64,000 nt of DNA from Hufsiella arboris (GCF_009834875.1 NZ_WVHT01000001.1:248001-312000), one strand, 5' to 3'; positions 18,074 to 27,982 are shown, counted from the stretch's first letter. Translations and numbers: made by a program. The notes: a model not told the origin generated them from the letters alone.

Positions 18074-19009
18074 ATGTTTAATCACTTAAAACCTACCATT
18101 TGCTGCTTGCTGATCGCCAGCACATTAACTGTCAAAGCCCAAAATATTAAGGAAACAAGCAGTGTTATTATTAACAATGGTGACACAATTGTCAACGGAA
18201 AAAATTTGAAAGATGTGTCGGCCGCTGAACATTCAAAGCTCAAGAAAGAGATCGACAAACGAGACGCAGAAGCTGGTTCTTTTGCCAGGGGCAAGCGGAC
18301 CATTACCAAAAGAGAAACTATAACTTCCGCAGACGGGCCAGAAATACCCGAAGATATTTTTGACGTTGATGGGCCAAACGTTTACATCGGCTCTGGGCGA
18401 AACTTCCGTTTTGAAAATTTGCCTGGCGATCATAAAGCTTTTCGTTTAAAATCCGACAGCATTTTTGTTGCTATGAAGATAGATTCTGTTTTGAAAAATA
18501 TGGATTTCAAGGTCAATTTAGATACAAATCTTAATACGCGAATTATTACAAGGAGCGGTACAATGAACAGGCCGATGGTTCGGATGTACAGAAATCGTGA
18601 CATAAACTCCGATATGTTTTCCAGTGGAAAAAACACTCAGAATTATAGCTTCAGAAACACGGATAAAGATGGCATTATCACGCACGTAAATATCAGCGTG
18701 AGCGATGCTAGTAAAGATCAATGGAAACAGATTACAGGACTATCATCAACTGAAACAGCGCTGGAAATCGAAAATCTTAACTTTTCACCAGACTTTTCAA
18801 GTGACAAGCTAAACATTTCATTCATTTCAACCAGTAAAGGCAGTACCACGGTTAAAGTTCTTAACAGTGATTACAAGCCGCTTTTCAGTCATACATCAAC
18901 ATTTTCCGGCAATTATTTTAAGCAAGTAGCTCTGCCAAAAAACGGCGTTTATTACCTGGCGGTTAAGCAGGGAAAAGACTGGTTTGTCAAGCGATTTATA
19001 AAAGACTAG
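18074..19009 (+). CDS. Secreted protein of unknown function, possible type IX secretion C-terminal domain
   Basis: A 311-residue protein I do not recognise by name. It begins with a signal peptide (PTICCLLIASTLTVKA, cleavage near residue 23). The middle is rich in Arg, Asn and Asp. The last 75 residues form beta strands ending NGVYYLAVKQGKDWFVKRFIKD, resembling the type A sorting domain of type IX secretion substrates, though the match is loose. It is divergent from the two-component genes, and a good terminator follows. A regulatory link with the kinase is an inference from position. Confidence 0.65.
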   Translation: MFNHLKPTICCLLIASTLTVKAQNIKETSSVIINNGDTIVNGKNLKDVSAAEHSKLKKEIDKRDAEAGSFARGKRTITKRETITSADGPEIPEDIFDVDGPNVYIGSGRNFRFENLPGDHKAFRLKSDSIFVAMKIDSVLKNMDFKVNLDTNLNTRIITRSGTMNRPMVRMYRNRDINSDMFSSGKNTQNYSFRNTDKDGIITHVNISVSDASKDQWKQITGLSSTETALEIENLNFSPDFSSDKLNISFISTSKGSTTVKVLNSDYKPLFSHTSTFSGNYFKQVALPKNGVYYLAVKQGKDWFVKRFIKD

Positions 19010-19054
19010 CGAGCAGGCCACAAAAACATTAAATAATTAAGTATTGCTCCATTT

Positions 19055-19080
19055 AGCCTCCGTTTCGGAGGCTTTTTATT
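19055..19080 (+). terminator. Rho-independent terminator
   Basis: A perfect 8-bp stem (AGCCTCCG at 19055-19062 with CGGAGGCT at 19066-19073, TTT loop) followed by TTTTATTT ends the gene at 18074-19009. Confidence 0.8.
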
Positions 19081-20782
19081 TAATCTGTTTTTGCAAAACC
19101 TGTAAAGCGTTAACCAGATAAACCAACGGCGCATTCCAGTTTATGGCTATTTCGTTGCAGGCATAAGCTCTGTCATCATCAATGAAAGCTTCATCCGGGA
19201 TTAAGGATGGTACTTTAACGCCGTCCTGCATACCGGGATTTGGCCCGCCGGACAGTAAGCCAGGTATTGGCTCTATTATGTCGTCGGCTACCGAAGGTCG
19301 GTGGTGCGGGTGCATAACCGGCTTGCTTCCAACACCGGTTTCATAACTGTACCCGGTTCCATTTCTTCCTAAAAGATAATCTACGTTTGATTGGGCATAA
19401 GCCAGGTACTTCCTGTCTTTGCTTATCAGAAATGCATTGATACAAGCGATTCCCTGGTTGGCAGCATTTGAACTGCTTCCCCAGTTAAAATCACGTGCTG
19501 TTTGGCCCATAACTGTTTTGTAAGCGGTTTGATCTGCCTCTTTGATAAGGTTTGATGCAAACTGCAGGAATTTTTCTTTTACCCCCGGTTTTACCTTAGC
19601 ACCTGCGCGAAGCAATGAATATACTGCCAACATGTTTACCTGCGCCCAATTGGGAAGCGACAAATCGGCGTTTAAGTTAATTGCTGAAATGTATTCCTGT
19701 TTTTTTGTAGTGACATATAATTCAGCGGCTGCCCAATTAAATTCATCAGAGAATGAATGATCCCCATAGGCGCCGGTAACAATCGGCGGCTGAAATGTCT
19801 TATTCATTTTGTCCTGGTCGTAAACCACATCACGATTACTTTGCGCCCATAGCCACGCTCTTTCGGAAGCATTAAGACACGAATCTGAAAGACCAGGAAG
19901 TTCTTTGTCAAAATTCTTTAAGATCCTTGCAGCCTGAGCGCAAACAGCAGCAAAGTCGAGTGTTGCGGCAGTTCCTTTTTGCACAATATAACGCGGTTCA
20001 GCTTGCGACTTGTCAGGCATAACCATCGCATCAAACTTTGCATTTGTGAGTTTATGATATACACCACCGTCATTCGGATCCTGCATTGCCAGCATCCACC
20101 GCAAATTCCATAATACTTCGTCAAGGATATCGGGAAGCTGGTTTTTGCTTTCCGGAATATTTAAGTCAAGATGCTTAAAATAAGCAGGAAAATCTTCGTA
20201 AAGAGATAACAGTGTCCCCATCGTAATACCAGAGTTCACAATATACTTGTTGTAATCTCCGGCATCGTACCAACCGCGGGAAGCACTAACAACCGTTCCT
20301 TCCGGGCGCTTTGCATCGGCTGCGGACGAATGAATTAAAACTTTGTTGTCCGGATGTCCCGTTTTTCTTGCCCATTTTCCGGCATATTGGCTGGTTAATT
20401 CGATCGATGCCCGTTGATAATAGAAAGCTTTGATCGCCGCCTTTCCGGCATTCATATAAACATCTTTGCTAATTGTAAACGGATAGGATTGGCCCGATGC
20501 CGTTTTCAGCGTGTAAGTTCCCGGCTTTTTGAGTACCGAAAAATCAAGAATTCCCGTTCTCTTGCCCGAAAGTGCCGGCCGCGTTGAAATCGCTATTTTA
20601 GATTTTAGAACCAGTGAGCTATTCTTGTCAAGGACCTCGAAAGAGCCGGAAGTATCAGCTACATCCACGGCGATTTTTTCGGAGGAAGGGTAAAAACCAA
20701 CCTGGTTAAGCCGAATATTTTGCTGCGCGAAAACGTTGATCGATCCGGTGAATACCGCGATGAACAACAAACTATTCTTCAT
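19076..20782 (-). CDS. Glycoside hydrolase family 9 endoglucanase
   Basis: About 568 residues, secreted (signal peptide ending FAQQ near residue 20). An N-terminal Ig-like CelD_N domain (about 21-105, IRLNQVGFYPSSEKIA) precedes the alpha-barrel GH9 domain. The catalytic base motif GWYDAGDYNKY lies near 170-178, the HHRPS motif near 494 and the catalytic acid Glu in NEIAINWNAP near the C-terminus. GH9 enzymes cut beta-1,4-glucan chains, including xyloglucan. It is 10-18 bp downstream of the GH2 gene, so likely cotranscribed. The alternative start at 20791 changes nothing of substance. Confidence 0.92.
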   Translation of the reverse strand: MKNSLLFIAVFTGSINVFAQQNIRLNQVGFYPSSEKIAVDVADTSGSFEVLDKNSSLVLKSKIAISTRPALSGKRTGILDFSVLKKPGTYTLKTASGQSYPFTISKDVYMNAGKAAIKAFYYQRASIELTSQYAGKWARKTGHPDNKVLIHSSAADAKRPEGTVVSASRGWYDAGDYNKYIVNSGITMGTLLSLYEDFPAYFKHLDLNIPESKNQLPDILDEVLWNLRWMLAMQDPNDGGVYHKLTNAKFDAMVMPDKSQAEPRYIVQKGTAATLDFAAVCAQAARILKNFDKELPGLSDSCLNASERAWLWAQSNRDVVYDQDKMNKTFQPPIVTGAYGDHSFSDEFNWAAAELYVTTKKQEYISAINLNADLSLPNWAQVNMLAVYSLLRAGAKVKPGVKEKFLQFASNLIKEADQTAYKTVMGQTARDFNWGSSSNAANQGIACINAFLISKDRKYLAYAQSNVDYLLGRNGTGYSYETGVGSKPVMHPHHRPSVADDIIEPIPGLLSGGPNPGMQDGVKVPSLIPDEAFIDDDRAYACNEIAINWNAPLVYLVNALQVLQKQIK

Positions 20783-20800
20783 TGTAATCATAGGAAAAGA

Positions 20801-23221
20801 TTATTTTAAATCGATTACTAGCTCGGCATCTGGCAAGCCAACCGAACTTGCTACAAGTGTAACCTTTCCAGGAGTTTTACCGGATTGAATAACCGCTAAA
20901 CATTTCCCATTAAAAGCTTTACGATCATTAGCCTTAAATGGCTCCATGCTGGTTTGCAACCCGTTGTCCACGCCGGCGATCTTTGCATCTCCTTTAATTT
21001 TAAACGTCACCAGGTTATCCGCATCAGGCACCAGGTTACCTCTTTCATCAACAATATTTACCGTCACGAACGACAAATCTTCACCATCAGCCGAAATTGT
21101 TTTGCGATCAGCAGTAAGATTTATCGAACTGGCTTTTCCCGCTGTGTGAATTTCTCTTTCCAGTACAATTTTCCCGTCTTTACGGGATATCGCCTTTAGC
21201 GTTCCAGGTTCAAAGTTTACGCGCCATTGAATATGGAGGTCGTCACCCGTCTTCTTTTTTACACCCAGTGACTTGCCATTGAGAAACAACTCCACCTCAT
21301 CGGCATTATTGTAGTAAGCCCAAACATCGACCACTTTGCCGGCCGGCCAGTTCCAATGAGGAAAAATATGCAGCACAGGCTTATTTGTCCACTCGCTTTG
21401 GTACATGTAATAAACATCCTTAGGGAAGCCCGCCAGGTCAATGATACCGAAGTATGAACTTCTGGACGGCCAGGAATACGGGGTAGGTTCACCTATATAA
21501 TCGAATCCGGTCCATATATACATTCCGGAAAGAAATGGGTGTTTTTTCATCACCTTCCAGGTTTCTTCATGGGTTGATCCCCAGGGTGCCGAAACGTTGT
21601 CGTACGCGGAAACCATTTGTTCCTGGTTTCCTCCCTTAAATTCTTCATCCCATTTTATTGGCCAGCGGCGAATGCTGTCTGATGGCATATCGTAAAAGCC
21701 GCGCGTTTCTAAAGCAGAAGTTGATTCTGTAGCTATAAACTTTTTGCCCGGAAAACGTTCATGGAAGCTTGCGTAATCCTGATGGTGATAGTTGTACCCG
21801 ATCAGATCAAGCGCGCCTGAAACAATGATATTATTATCGGGATTCGGCTCGTTACAGGCTGATGTTATCGGGCGATTGTCGAACTTCCGTACGATCGACG
21901 CCAGCTCCCTGGCGATATTTCTACCGCTGGTATCATTTTTACTGTATTGCTCAGGAATCTCATTTCCTATACTCCAAATAAAAACACTTGGATGATTACG
22001 GTCCCGTTTCAATTGGTCCTCCAGATCGCGCACGTGCCACTTATCCCAAGCCAGGTGATAATCAAACTTGTTTTTTTGCTGTTTCCACATATCAAAAGCC
22101 TCGTCCATTACGATGAAACCCATTTTGTCACACAGATCGAGCAATTCCGGGGCTGGCGGATTGTGAGATGTACGAATTCCGTTGCAACCCATTTCCTTTA
22201 AAATTTCTAATTGCCGCTCAAGTGCCCTGGTATTGACAGCGGCGCCAAGGCAGCCAAGATCGTGGTGATCGCAAACTCCTAATATCTTGAATGGCTTTCC
22301 GTTCAGGAAAAATCCCCTATCCGCATCAAACTCAAACGACCGGATACCGAAAGTTGTGCTGTAGCTGTCTAAAACCTGGTTCCCGGACTTTAATTGGCTA
22401 ACTGCCTTATACAATTTCGGATGATCGGTGTTCCATAGTTCGGGCGAAGCAATTTCAAAAGATTGCGCAGTTACCGACGAATCGGATCCGGCCGAGGTGT
22501 TATCGCTTTTTGCTACGACTTTGCCCTGCGGATCATAAATAATTGTGCTCACTACAACAGGTACTTTTGCGACACTTTTCTTTCGTACCGTTATATTGAT
22601 GTTTACTGTCGCGCTTTGCGCGGAAACCTTTGGTGTGGTTATGTAAGTACCCCAATTATCGACATATACTTTGCGCGTTTTGACAAGCCACACGTTTCGA
22701 TAAATCCCAGAGCCGGAATACCAGCGGGAATTTGGCTGTTGAGAATTGTCGACCTTAACCGATATAACATTTTGTTTTCCAAAAGCAATGAAAGGTGTAA
22801 GGTCGTATCGGAACGAGATGTATCCATTTGGCCGCTTACCAAGATAGTGGCCGTTTATCCATACTTCACTATTACAATAAACTCCATCGAAGTCGATAAA
22901 AATATTTTTCTGCTGGTCACTTGCCGCCACTGTAAAATTTTTCCTATACCAGCCGATTCCGCCAGGTAAAGCACCGCCACCAATTCCGGCTGGATTATTC
23001 TTACTAAACTTACCCTCAATGCTCCAATCGTGCGGAAGATCAAGCTGCCGCCAGCTTGCATCATTAAATGAAGCGTCTTTCGCTTTCGGACTATCACCAG
23101 GATTGAACCTCCAGCCTGAATTGAATTTTTCTGTTGCCCTGGCGCCTGTCTGTCCAAATGAAAACTGAGCGATTAAACACAAGATTAGTATAACTGGCAA
23201 TCGGAGTCGATTTGTTTTCAT
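20801..23221 (-). CDS. Glycoside hydrolase family 2, beta-galactosidase-like
   Basis: An 806-residue secreted protein (signal peptide ending FSFGQ near residue 24). The order is GH2 sugar-binding (about 30-185), Ig-like (about 190-295), TIM barrel (about 297-600), then DUF4982-like and further Ig-like domains. The acid/base is Glu421 in GNEIPEQ and the nucleophile Glu499 in ATESTSA. In xyloglucan loci this type removes galactose side chains, but arabinosidase or glucuronidase activity cannot be ruled out. The GH31 gene lies 92 bp upstream and the GH9 gene directly downstream. Confidence 0.88.
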   Translation of the reverse strand: MKTNRLRLPVILILCLIAQFSFGQTGARATEKFNSGWRFNPGDSPKAKDASFNDASWRQLDLPHDWSIEGKFSKNNPAGIGGGALPGGIGWYRKNFTVAASDQQKNIFIDFDGVYCNSEVWINGHYLGKRPNGYISFRYDLTPFIAFGKQNVISVKVDNSQQPNSRWYSGSGIYRNVWLVKTRKVYVDNWGTYITTPKVSAQSATVNINITVRKKSVAKVPVVVSTIIYDPQGKVVAKSDNTSAGSDSSVTAQSFEIASPELWNTDHPKLYKAVSQLKSGNQVLDSYSTTFGIRSFEFDADRGFFLNGKPFKILGVCDHHDLGCLGAAVNTRALERQLEILKEMGCNGIRTSHNPPAPELLDLCDKMGFIVMDEAFDMWKQQKNKFDYHLAWDKWHVRDLEDQLKRDRNHPSVFIWSIGNEIPEQYSKNDTSGRNIARELASIVRKFDNRPITSACNEPNPDNNIIVSGALDLIGYNYHHQDYASFHERFPGKKFIATESTSALETRGFYDMPSDSIRRWPIKWDEEFKGGNQEQMVSAYDNVSAPWGSTHEETWKVMKKHPFLSGMYIWTGFDYIGEPTPYSWPSRSSYFGIIDLAGFPKDVYYMYQSEWTNKPVLHIFPHWNWPAGKVVDVWAYYNNADEVELFLNGKSLGVKKKTGDDLHIQWRVNFEPGTLKAISRKDGKIVLEREIHTAGKASSINLTADRKTISADGEDLSFVTVNIVDERGNLVPDADNLVTFKIKGDAKIAGVDNGLQTSMEPFKANDRKAFNGKCLAVIQSGKTPGKVTLVASSVGLPDAELVIDLK

Positions 23222-23313
23222 ATAATTTTGCTTCTTCGTCGTGAAAAACTAAGGCAATTTAAAGACTTCAAGTAAACATAGTGTTGGCAGCCTTAAATCA
23301 ATCCTTGAATTGA

Positions 23314-26151
23314 CTATTGGTCTGATTTGACATTGATAAACTTACCCTGATACGTTACAGTCTGCGCTTTTTGCTGATCTATGTCCAGTGACGACCCCGA
23401 AGTTTTACCAATCCACACAATACGGAACTTCCGGCTCTGGAGCATTCCGTCAAAGCTTCCTTTTCGGTCGCCAATTACTAATTGCTTGCTGGCGTCATTA
23501 TAGCGTAGAGGAATAACTGAATATTTACCTTTTTCGTAGTTGTAGTTAATACCTTCGTCTTCATAAAGGTCAAATGATGCATTTTTACCGGTATACACGT
23601 AAATGGTGATTGGATCAGCCGGCTTTTCTCCTGTATATTGTACCGCCGGGCCGAAAGGAATGATGGAACCTTCCTTAACATATACAGGCATACGCTCATA
23701 TGGTGCATCAGCTGTAATTGTCGTTCCTCCGGCATTTACCTTTCCTGTATACAAGTCGTACCAGTTTGATCCTTTAGGTAAATAAACCTTACGTGATGCT
23801 GCATGATAATCAGTAACCGGGTTGATCAGTAATGACGGGCCAAACATATATTGATCTGCAATATTTTTCACGGCAGCATCCTCGCCGAAATCCATTACAA
23901 GTCCGCGCATCATCGTATAATCGTCCTGGTAAACTTTGCCGGCAAGCGAATAAATGTATGGCATCAGGCGATAGCGAAGCTTATTATAAAACAACATGCT
24001 CTTATACGCTGGATGATTATCAGGCGCTATATTGTAAATTTCACGATACGGGTACTGCCCATGTTGCCTGAACAATGGAACAAATGCGCCGAATTGATAC
24101 CAGCGTGCATTTAACTCACGCCATTCATCCAAATCTTTTTCCGAGGGCTTTTCATAGCGACGCTCCACGGAAAAGCCACCAATATCCATTGTCCAGTAAG
24201 GAATTCCTGACAATGAAAAGTTTATTCCGGCAGGTATTTGCGCTTTAAAATCTTCCCAGCGGGAAGCAATGTCACCGCTCCATGTTGCGGCTGCATAGCG
24301 TTGCAAACCGCCGTAAGCGGAACGGGTGAGCGTAAATACCCGGCTGTTTGGATTTGTTTGTCGTTGGCCCTCGTATATTCCGTGCGCATTTTCTAAAGCA
24401 AAGGCATTGAAATATTTTGTTGAAGAGCCAAGATACGTCGGAGTAAAAATTGATTTACGTGCTTCAACATCCAGATTTGAATGAATATCAGGCTCGGAGG
24501 CATCCATCCACCAGGCGTCAATGCCCTTGCTGTACAAGTTTTTATTCATCAAATCCCACATTGCCTTCCGAGCACCGGGATTATAAGCGTCGTAAAAAGT
24601 GTTATGATAGCCCTGCGCAATCCAGTCCCGACGGCCATCAGCAATATTCCGCTTGTATAGCCAGCCATTTTTATTCATGAAATCATAGTTCGGTATGCCT
24701 GGATAAAATTTCGGCCAAACTGAAATCATAAAATGCGCATGGTAATCGTCGTGCACACTTTTAATCATTCCAACCGGGTCGGGAAATCGCGATTCATCAA
24801 ATTCCTGGCTGCCCCACTGATCTTGTTTCCAGTAAGACCAGTCGAGCACAATATTATCTATCGGTATCTGCCGTTTTCGAAATTCGCGAATAGTTGAAAT
24901 GATTTCGTCCTGCGTTTTATAACGCTCGCGGCTTTGCCAGAAACCAAAAGCCCACCCAGGAAGCATCGTCGCCTTACCCGTTAGCTCCCGGTAGCCATGG
25001 ATGATTTCATCGGCATTTTTACCAGCCACAAAGTAATAGTCGATCGCGTCGCCAGCTTCGGATGCAAAAGCAAATTCACCCTGCTCCGCGGCTGTTTGCG
25101 GCGATAACCAGTTTATCGCTAAATAAGCTTCAGAGCCATCTGGTATCCACTCGATACGGATGGGTTGTCTTTTTCCCTTTTGCAGGTTTACGTCAAAAAT
25201 CTGTGAACCGGGATTCCAGGCTTGGCGCCATTTATCAACCACTAGTTTTCCGGCTATCCAAACCTTAACATATCCTGAATATTTGATATGAAATTTATGC
25301 GTACCATCATAACCTGACTCGATGTCTCCTTCATAGTTAACCCGGCTTTGAGCCAGCTTTACACTATCGGGAAATTTACGCTGATCTTTTAAAAATGAAT
25401 AATCAATATCGGATTCGGGTCTTTGCGCAAATATTTTAGTTGAATCACTCAAGGATGAGTATGTCGCGGTGAGCCAGCCTTCGTCTCCATTTTTAGATAT
25501 TAGTTTTAGCGCTGAAATTGGCTGGTAATCTCTTGTATCGCCAACTTTAGTTATGGAATAGTTATCCCATAATATACCGTAATTCTTATTTGATACCAAA
25601 AAAGGAACGGCCACATCGGTATTGTACTGGAGCAACGTAACCTGGTAGCCTTTGTAGTTCATCAAGCCATCCTGGTGCTGGCCGAGTCCGTAAAAAGCCT
25701 CGTCGGGTGTAGTTGTAAAACTTTGTTTGAGCTTCCACGACACCTCTCCACCATTAGACGTACGTTTAAACTCTTCTGGCGAATTTGCCGCTACCGTATA
25801 AGCTTTGCCACTTAAATCGCGGAAAGCAATCTTGCCATCTGTTAATGAAACTACAGCCCACAACTTAGCAGTTTTTAAATTCAGCTCACCTTTTGCCTCC
25901 GTCACGGAAAACTGCTTTGGGCCCTTGCTGATAGATACCATTAAACTGGCATTTTGAAATTTACCGTCAGGGCTTTTGATAACGTGAATAATATCATCGT
26001 TTACCACTTCTAACCGCAAAGTTATTTTTGCCGACGATAATCTCAATTCTACTCCATTATTAAGCTTCGAATAAGTTTGTTGTGAAAAAGAGTGTTTGGC
26101 AAAGCCAAGGGAAGCAAAAAAGAGTATCCCGACAAGTATTTTTTTAGCCAT
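23314..26151 (-). CDS. Glycoside hydrolase family 31 alpha-xylosidase with PA14 insert
   Basis: A 945-residue secreted enzyme (signal peptide ending SFSQQ near 25). The N-terminal beta-sandwich is interrupted at about 240-350 by a PA14-like domain (YKVHIKYSG-type strands, VKVWIAGKLVVDKWRQAW). The barrel carries the nucleophile Asp550 in WWMDASEPD and the acid/base Asp627 in TWSGDIASRW. The PA14 insertion and length are typical of xyloglucan-active alpha-xylosidases of Cellvibrio and Bacteroides. It would remove the non-reducing-end xylose of xyloglucan oligosaccharides in the periplasm. It is the first gene of the GH31-GH2-GH9 set. Confidence 0.92.
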   Translation of the reverse strand: MAKKILVGILFFASLGFAKHSFSQQTYSKLNNGVELRLSSAKITLRLEVVNDDIIHVIKSPDGKFQNASLMVSISKGPKQFSVTEAKGELNLKTAKLWAVVSLTDGKIAFRDLSGKAYTVAANSPEEFKRTSNGGEVSWKLKQSFTTTPDEAFYGLGQHQDGLMNYKGYQVTLLQYNTDVAVPFLVSNKNYGILWDNYSITKVGDTRDYQPISALKLISKNGDEGWLTATYSSLSDSTKIFAQRPESDIDYSFLKDQRKFPDSVKLAQSRVNYEGDIESGYDGTHKFHIKYSGYVKVWIAGKLVVDKWRQAWNPGSQIFDVNLQKGKRQPIRIEWIPDGSEAYLAINWLSPQTAAEQGEFAFASEAGDAIDYYFVAGKNADEIIHGYRELTGKATMLPGWAFGFWQSRERYKTQDEIISTIREFRKRQIPIDNIVLDWSYWKQDQWGSQEFDESRFPDPVGMIKSVHDDYHAHFMISVWPKFYPGIPNYDFMNKNGWLYKRNIADGRRDWIAQGYHNTFYDAYNPGARKAMWDLMNKNLYSKGIDAWWMDASEPDIHSNLDVEARKSIFTPTYLGSSTKYFNAFALENAHGIYEGQRQTNPNSRVFTLTRSAYGGLQRYAAATWSGDIASRWEDFKAQIPAGINFSLSGIPYWTMDIGGFSVERRYEKPSEKDLDEWRELNARWYQFGAFVPLFRQHGQYPYREIYNIAPDNHPAYKSMLFYNKLRYRLMPYIYSLAGKVYQDDYTMMRGLVMDFGEDAAVKNIADQYMFGPSLLINPVTDYHAASRKVYLPKGSNWYDLYTGKVNAGGTTITADAPYERMPVYVKEGSIIPFGPAVQYTGEKPADPITIYVYTGKNASFDLYEDEGINYNYEKGKYSVIPLRYNDASKQLVIGDRKGSFDGMLQSRKFRIVWIGKTSGSSLDIDQQKAQTVTYQGKFINVKSDQ

Positions 26152-26340
26152 AATATTTATAAATAGAAAGGATCTGCTGAGGTACAGATTTCCAGGAAGT
26201 GAAATTAGTTGATTAAATCGAAGCGGAGTAGCATCAATTGTTTACAAATGGAGTAAAAATGTTAACAAGGCCATCAAACTAACCTTTTATCATTAAACAC
26301 CGAAAACGGCAACTAGCGACAGACTTAAAACCCATAAAAA

Positions 26341-26363
26341 CGAAAACCCGCAAGATGCGGGTT
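26341..26363 (-). terminator. Rho-independent terminator of the DUF3127 gene
   Basis: The minus strand shows a 7-bp stem AACCCGC/GCGGGTT (26345-26351 with 26357-26363, 5-nt loop) followed by TTTTCG, directly after the DUF3127 stop. Confidence 0.6.
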
Positions 26364-26384
26364 CGACATTAGAATTATAATTGG

Positions 26385-26750
26385 TTAGAATGGAAGGTCG
26401 TCATCCTCGCCTGGAGTTGAACTGATATCAACCGGCGGAGCATATTCAGGCTGACCTGCAGGCTGAGCACCGCTCAATACATTTATGCGCCACACAACAA
26501 GTGTATTGAAGTAAGCTGTTTTTCCGTTACGGTCAGTCCATGGACGACCGCGAAGGTTAAAAAACACTTCCACCTGATCGCCAGCTTTAACCGTATCAAA
26601 CAAGTTTACCTTGTCCTGTAGCGCCTCAAATTTTATATATTCAGGATACTGTGGATTTTCAGCATATTCAACAATAAGTTCACGCTTTTTGAAGGTCTCG
26701 GTTACATTTTGTATCGGAGAAACTTCGTGCACTTTTCCTTTAATTTCCAT
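26385..26750 (-). CDS. DUF3127 protein, OB-fold-like with SSB-type acidic tip
   Basis: A 121-residue cytoplasmic protein. The first 90 residues form a small beta-barrel (MEIKGKVHEVSPIQNVTE, FKKRELIVEY, GDQVEVFFNLRGRPW) matching DUF3127. A flexible Pro/Gly-rich linker follows, and it ends in EDDDLPF. That tail is the hallmark of single-stranded DNA-binding proteins, where DDDIPF recruits repair enzymes. A DNA-binding role is therefore plausible but not shown. An in-frame TTG at 26759 is less likely than ATG 26750. Confidence 0.8.
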   Translation of the reverse strand: MEIKGKVHEVSPIQNVTETFKKRELIVEYAENPQYPEYIKFEALQDKVNLFDTVKAGDQVEVFFNLRGRPWTDRNGKTAYFNTLVVWRINVLSGAQPAGQPEYAPPVDISSTPGEDDDLPF

Positions 26751-26812
26751 ACTATTCAAATCGTTGTTGAAGCAAATCTGACAATTTTAATTGATTAACT
26801 TCGCAAAAAATT

Positions 26813-27982
26813 ATGCAAGTTTTCCACAATAGAAGCAAAGTTATCATCACGTGCAACAAGCGCCTGTCACCCTACCTGGAACAGGAGGTAAAAGGCCTTG
26901 GCTATGAGATAAAAAGGACGTTCAGCACAGGTGTTGAACTTGAAGCCAGCATCAATGAGTGCATTCCGCTAAATCTGAATCTCCGATGCGCGAGTCAAAT
27001 ATTATATTCAATAAAGAGCTTTACTGCCGATAACCCGGCAAGGCTTTATAAGGAATTATTGGAAATTGCCTGGGAGGAACTGATCGATTTTACCGGCTAT
27101 TTTTCTGTAACCAGCAATGTGGATAACGAACATATTACCACGCCCCTTTTTGCCAATGTCAAAGTAAAAGACGCCATTGTCGACCGTATAAAGGAGAAGA
27201 AAGAACTTCGCCCGAATTCTGGTGCAGAACAAAATAAAAGCGTTATCCATTTATATTGGAAGGATGATTTTGCAGAAATTTTTATAGACACCTCAGGCGA
27301 AACGCTGGCGAAACACAGCTACCGCAAAATCCCTGGAAAAGCGCCAATGCTCGAAGCGCTTGCTGCCGGAACGATCATGGCTACGAAATGGGACAGGAAA
27401 AGCCCCTTCATTAATCCTATGTGCGGTTCCGGAACCCTGGCTATAGAAGCGGCCTTACTCGCAACCAATAAAAGCCCCGGCTTCTTCAGAATGAACTATG
27501 GTTTTATGCATGTTCTCGGATATGAAGAAGAGATATTCTTTACCGAACGAAGAAAACTTAAGGATCAGGCAACAAAAACACTCGATTTTAAAATCGTAGC
27601 CTCCGACCTTTCGGCCGACGCGGTTGACGTAGCTCAGCGAAACGCGAAAACTGCCGGTGTTGATCATCTTATAGAGTTCCAGGTATGTGATTTCGCAGAA
27701 ACACCAGTTCCTGAAGGTGAAAAAGGCGTCGTTTTCTTTAATCCCGAATATGGTGAACGGCTTGGCGTTCACACAAAACTTGAAGCAACTTATAAGCGTA
27801 TCGGCGACTTTATGAAACAAAGCTGTAAGGGCTACTCCGGCTATATTTTTACCGGCAATCCAGACCTGGCAAAAAAGATTGGCTTAAAAGCTTCGAGAAA
27901 AATTGAATTTTATAATGGCAAATTGGATTGCCGTCTTCTCGAATACGAATTATATGAAGGAACCAGACGGACAGATGGATAG
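26813..27982 (+). CDS. THUMP-domain RNA guanine-N2 methyltransferase (RlmL/YcbY N-half-like)
   Basis: A 389-residue methyltransferase. The N-terminal ferredoxin-like/THUMP region (about 1-160) is followed by a SAM domain with NPMCGSGTLAIEAAL (motif I, near 205) and a catalytic FNPEYGERLG (NPPY-like, near 310). The family methylates guanine N2 in rRNA, as RlmL does at G2445 of 23S rRNA. In the catalytic motif the second Pro is replaced by Glu (NPEYG), as in many Bacteroidota homologues, to my recollection. It overlaps the HD hydrolase gene by 8 bp. Confidence 0.87.
   Translation: MQVFHNRSKVIITCNKRLSPYLEQEVKGLGYEIKRTFSTGVELEASINECIPLNLNLRCASQILYSIKSFTADNPARLYKELLEIAWEELIDFTGYFSVTSNVDNEHITTPLFANVKVKDAIVDRIKEKKELRPNSGAEQNKSVIHLYWKDDFAEIFIDTSGETLAKHSYRKIPGKAPMLEALAAGTIMATKWDRKSPFINPMCGSGTLAIEAALLATNKSPGFFRMNYGFMHVLGYEEEIFFTERRKLKDQATKTLDFKIVASDLSADAVDVAQRNAKTAGVDHLIEFQVCDFAETPVPEGEKGVVFFNPEYGERLGVHTKLEATYKRIGDFMKQSCKGYSGYIFTGNPDLAKKIGLKASRKIEFYNGKLDCRLLEYELYEGTRRTDG

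Noticed and set aside
27903-27974. Longer N-terminus for the HD hydrolase
   Set aside because: It would lie wholly inside the rRNA methyltransferase gene; ATG 27975 overlaps its stop and fits the family.
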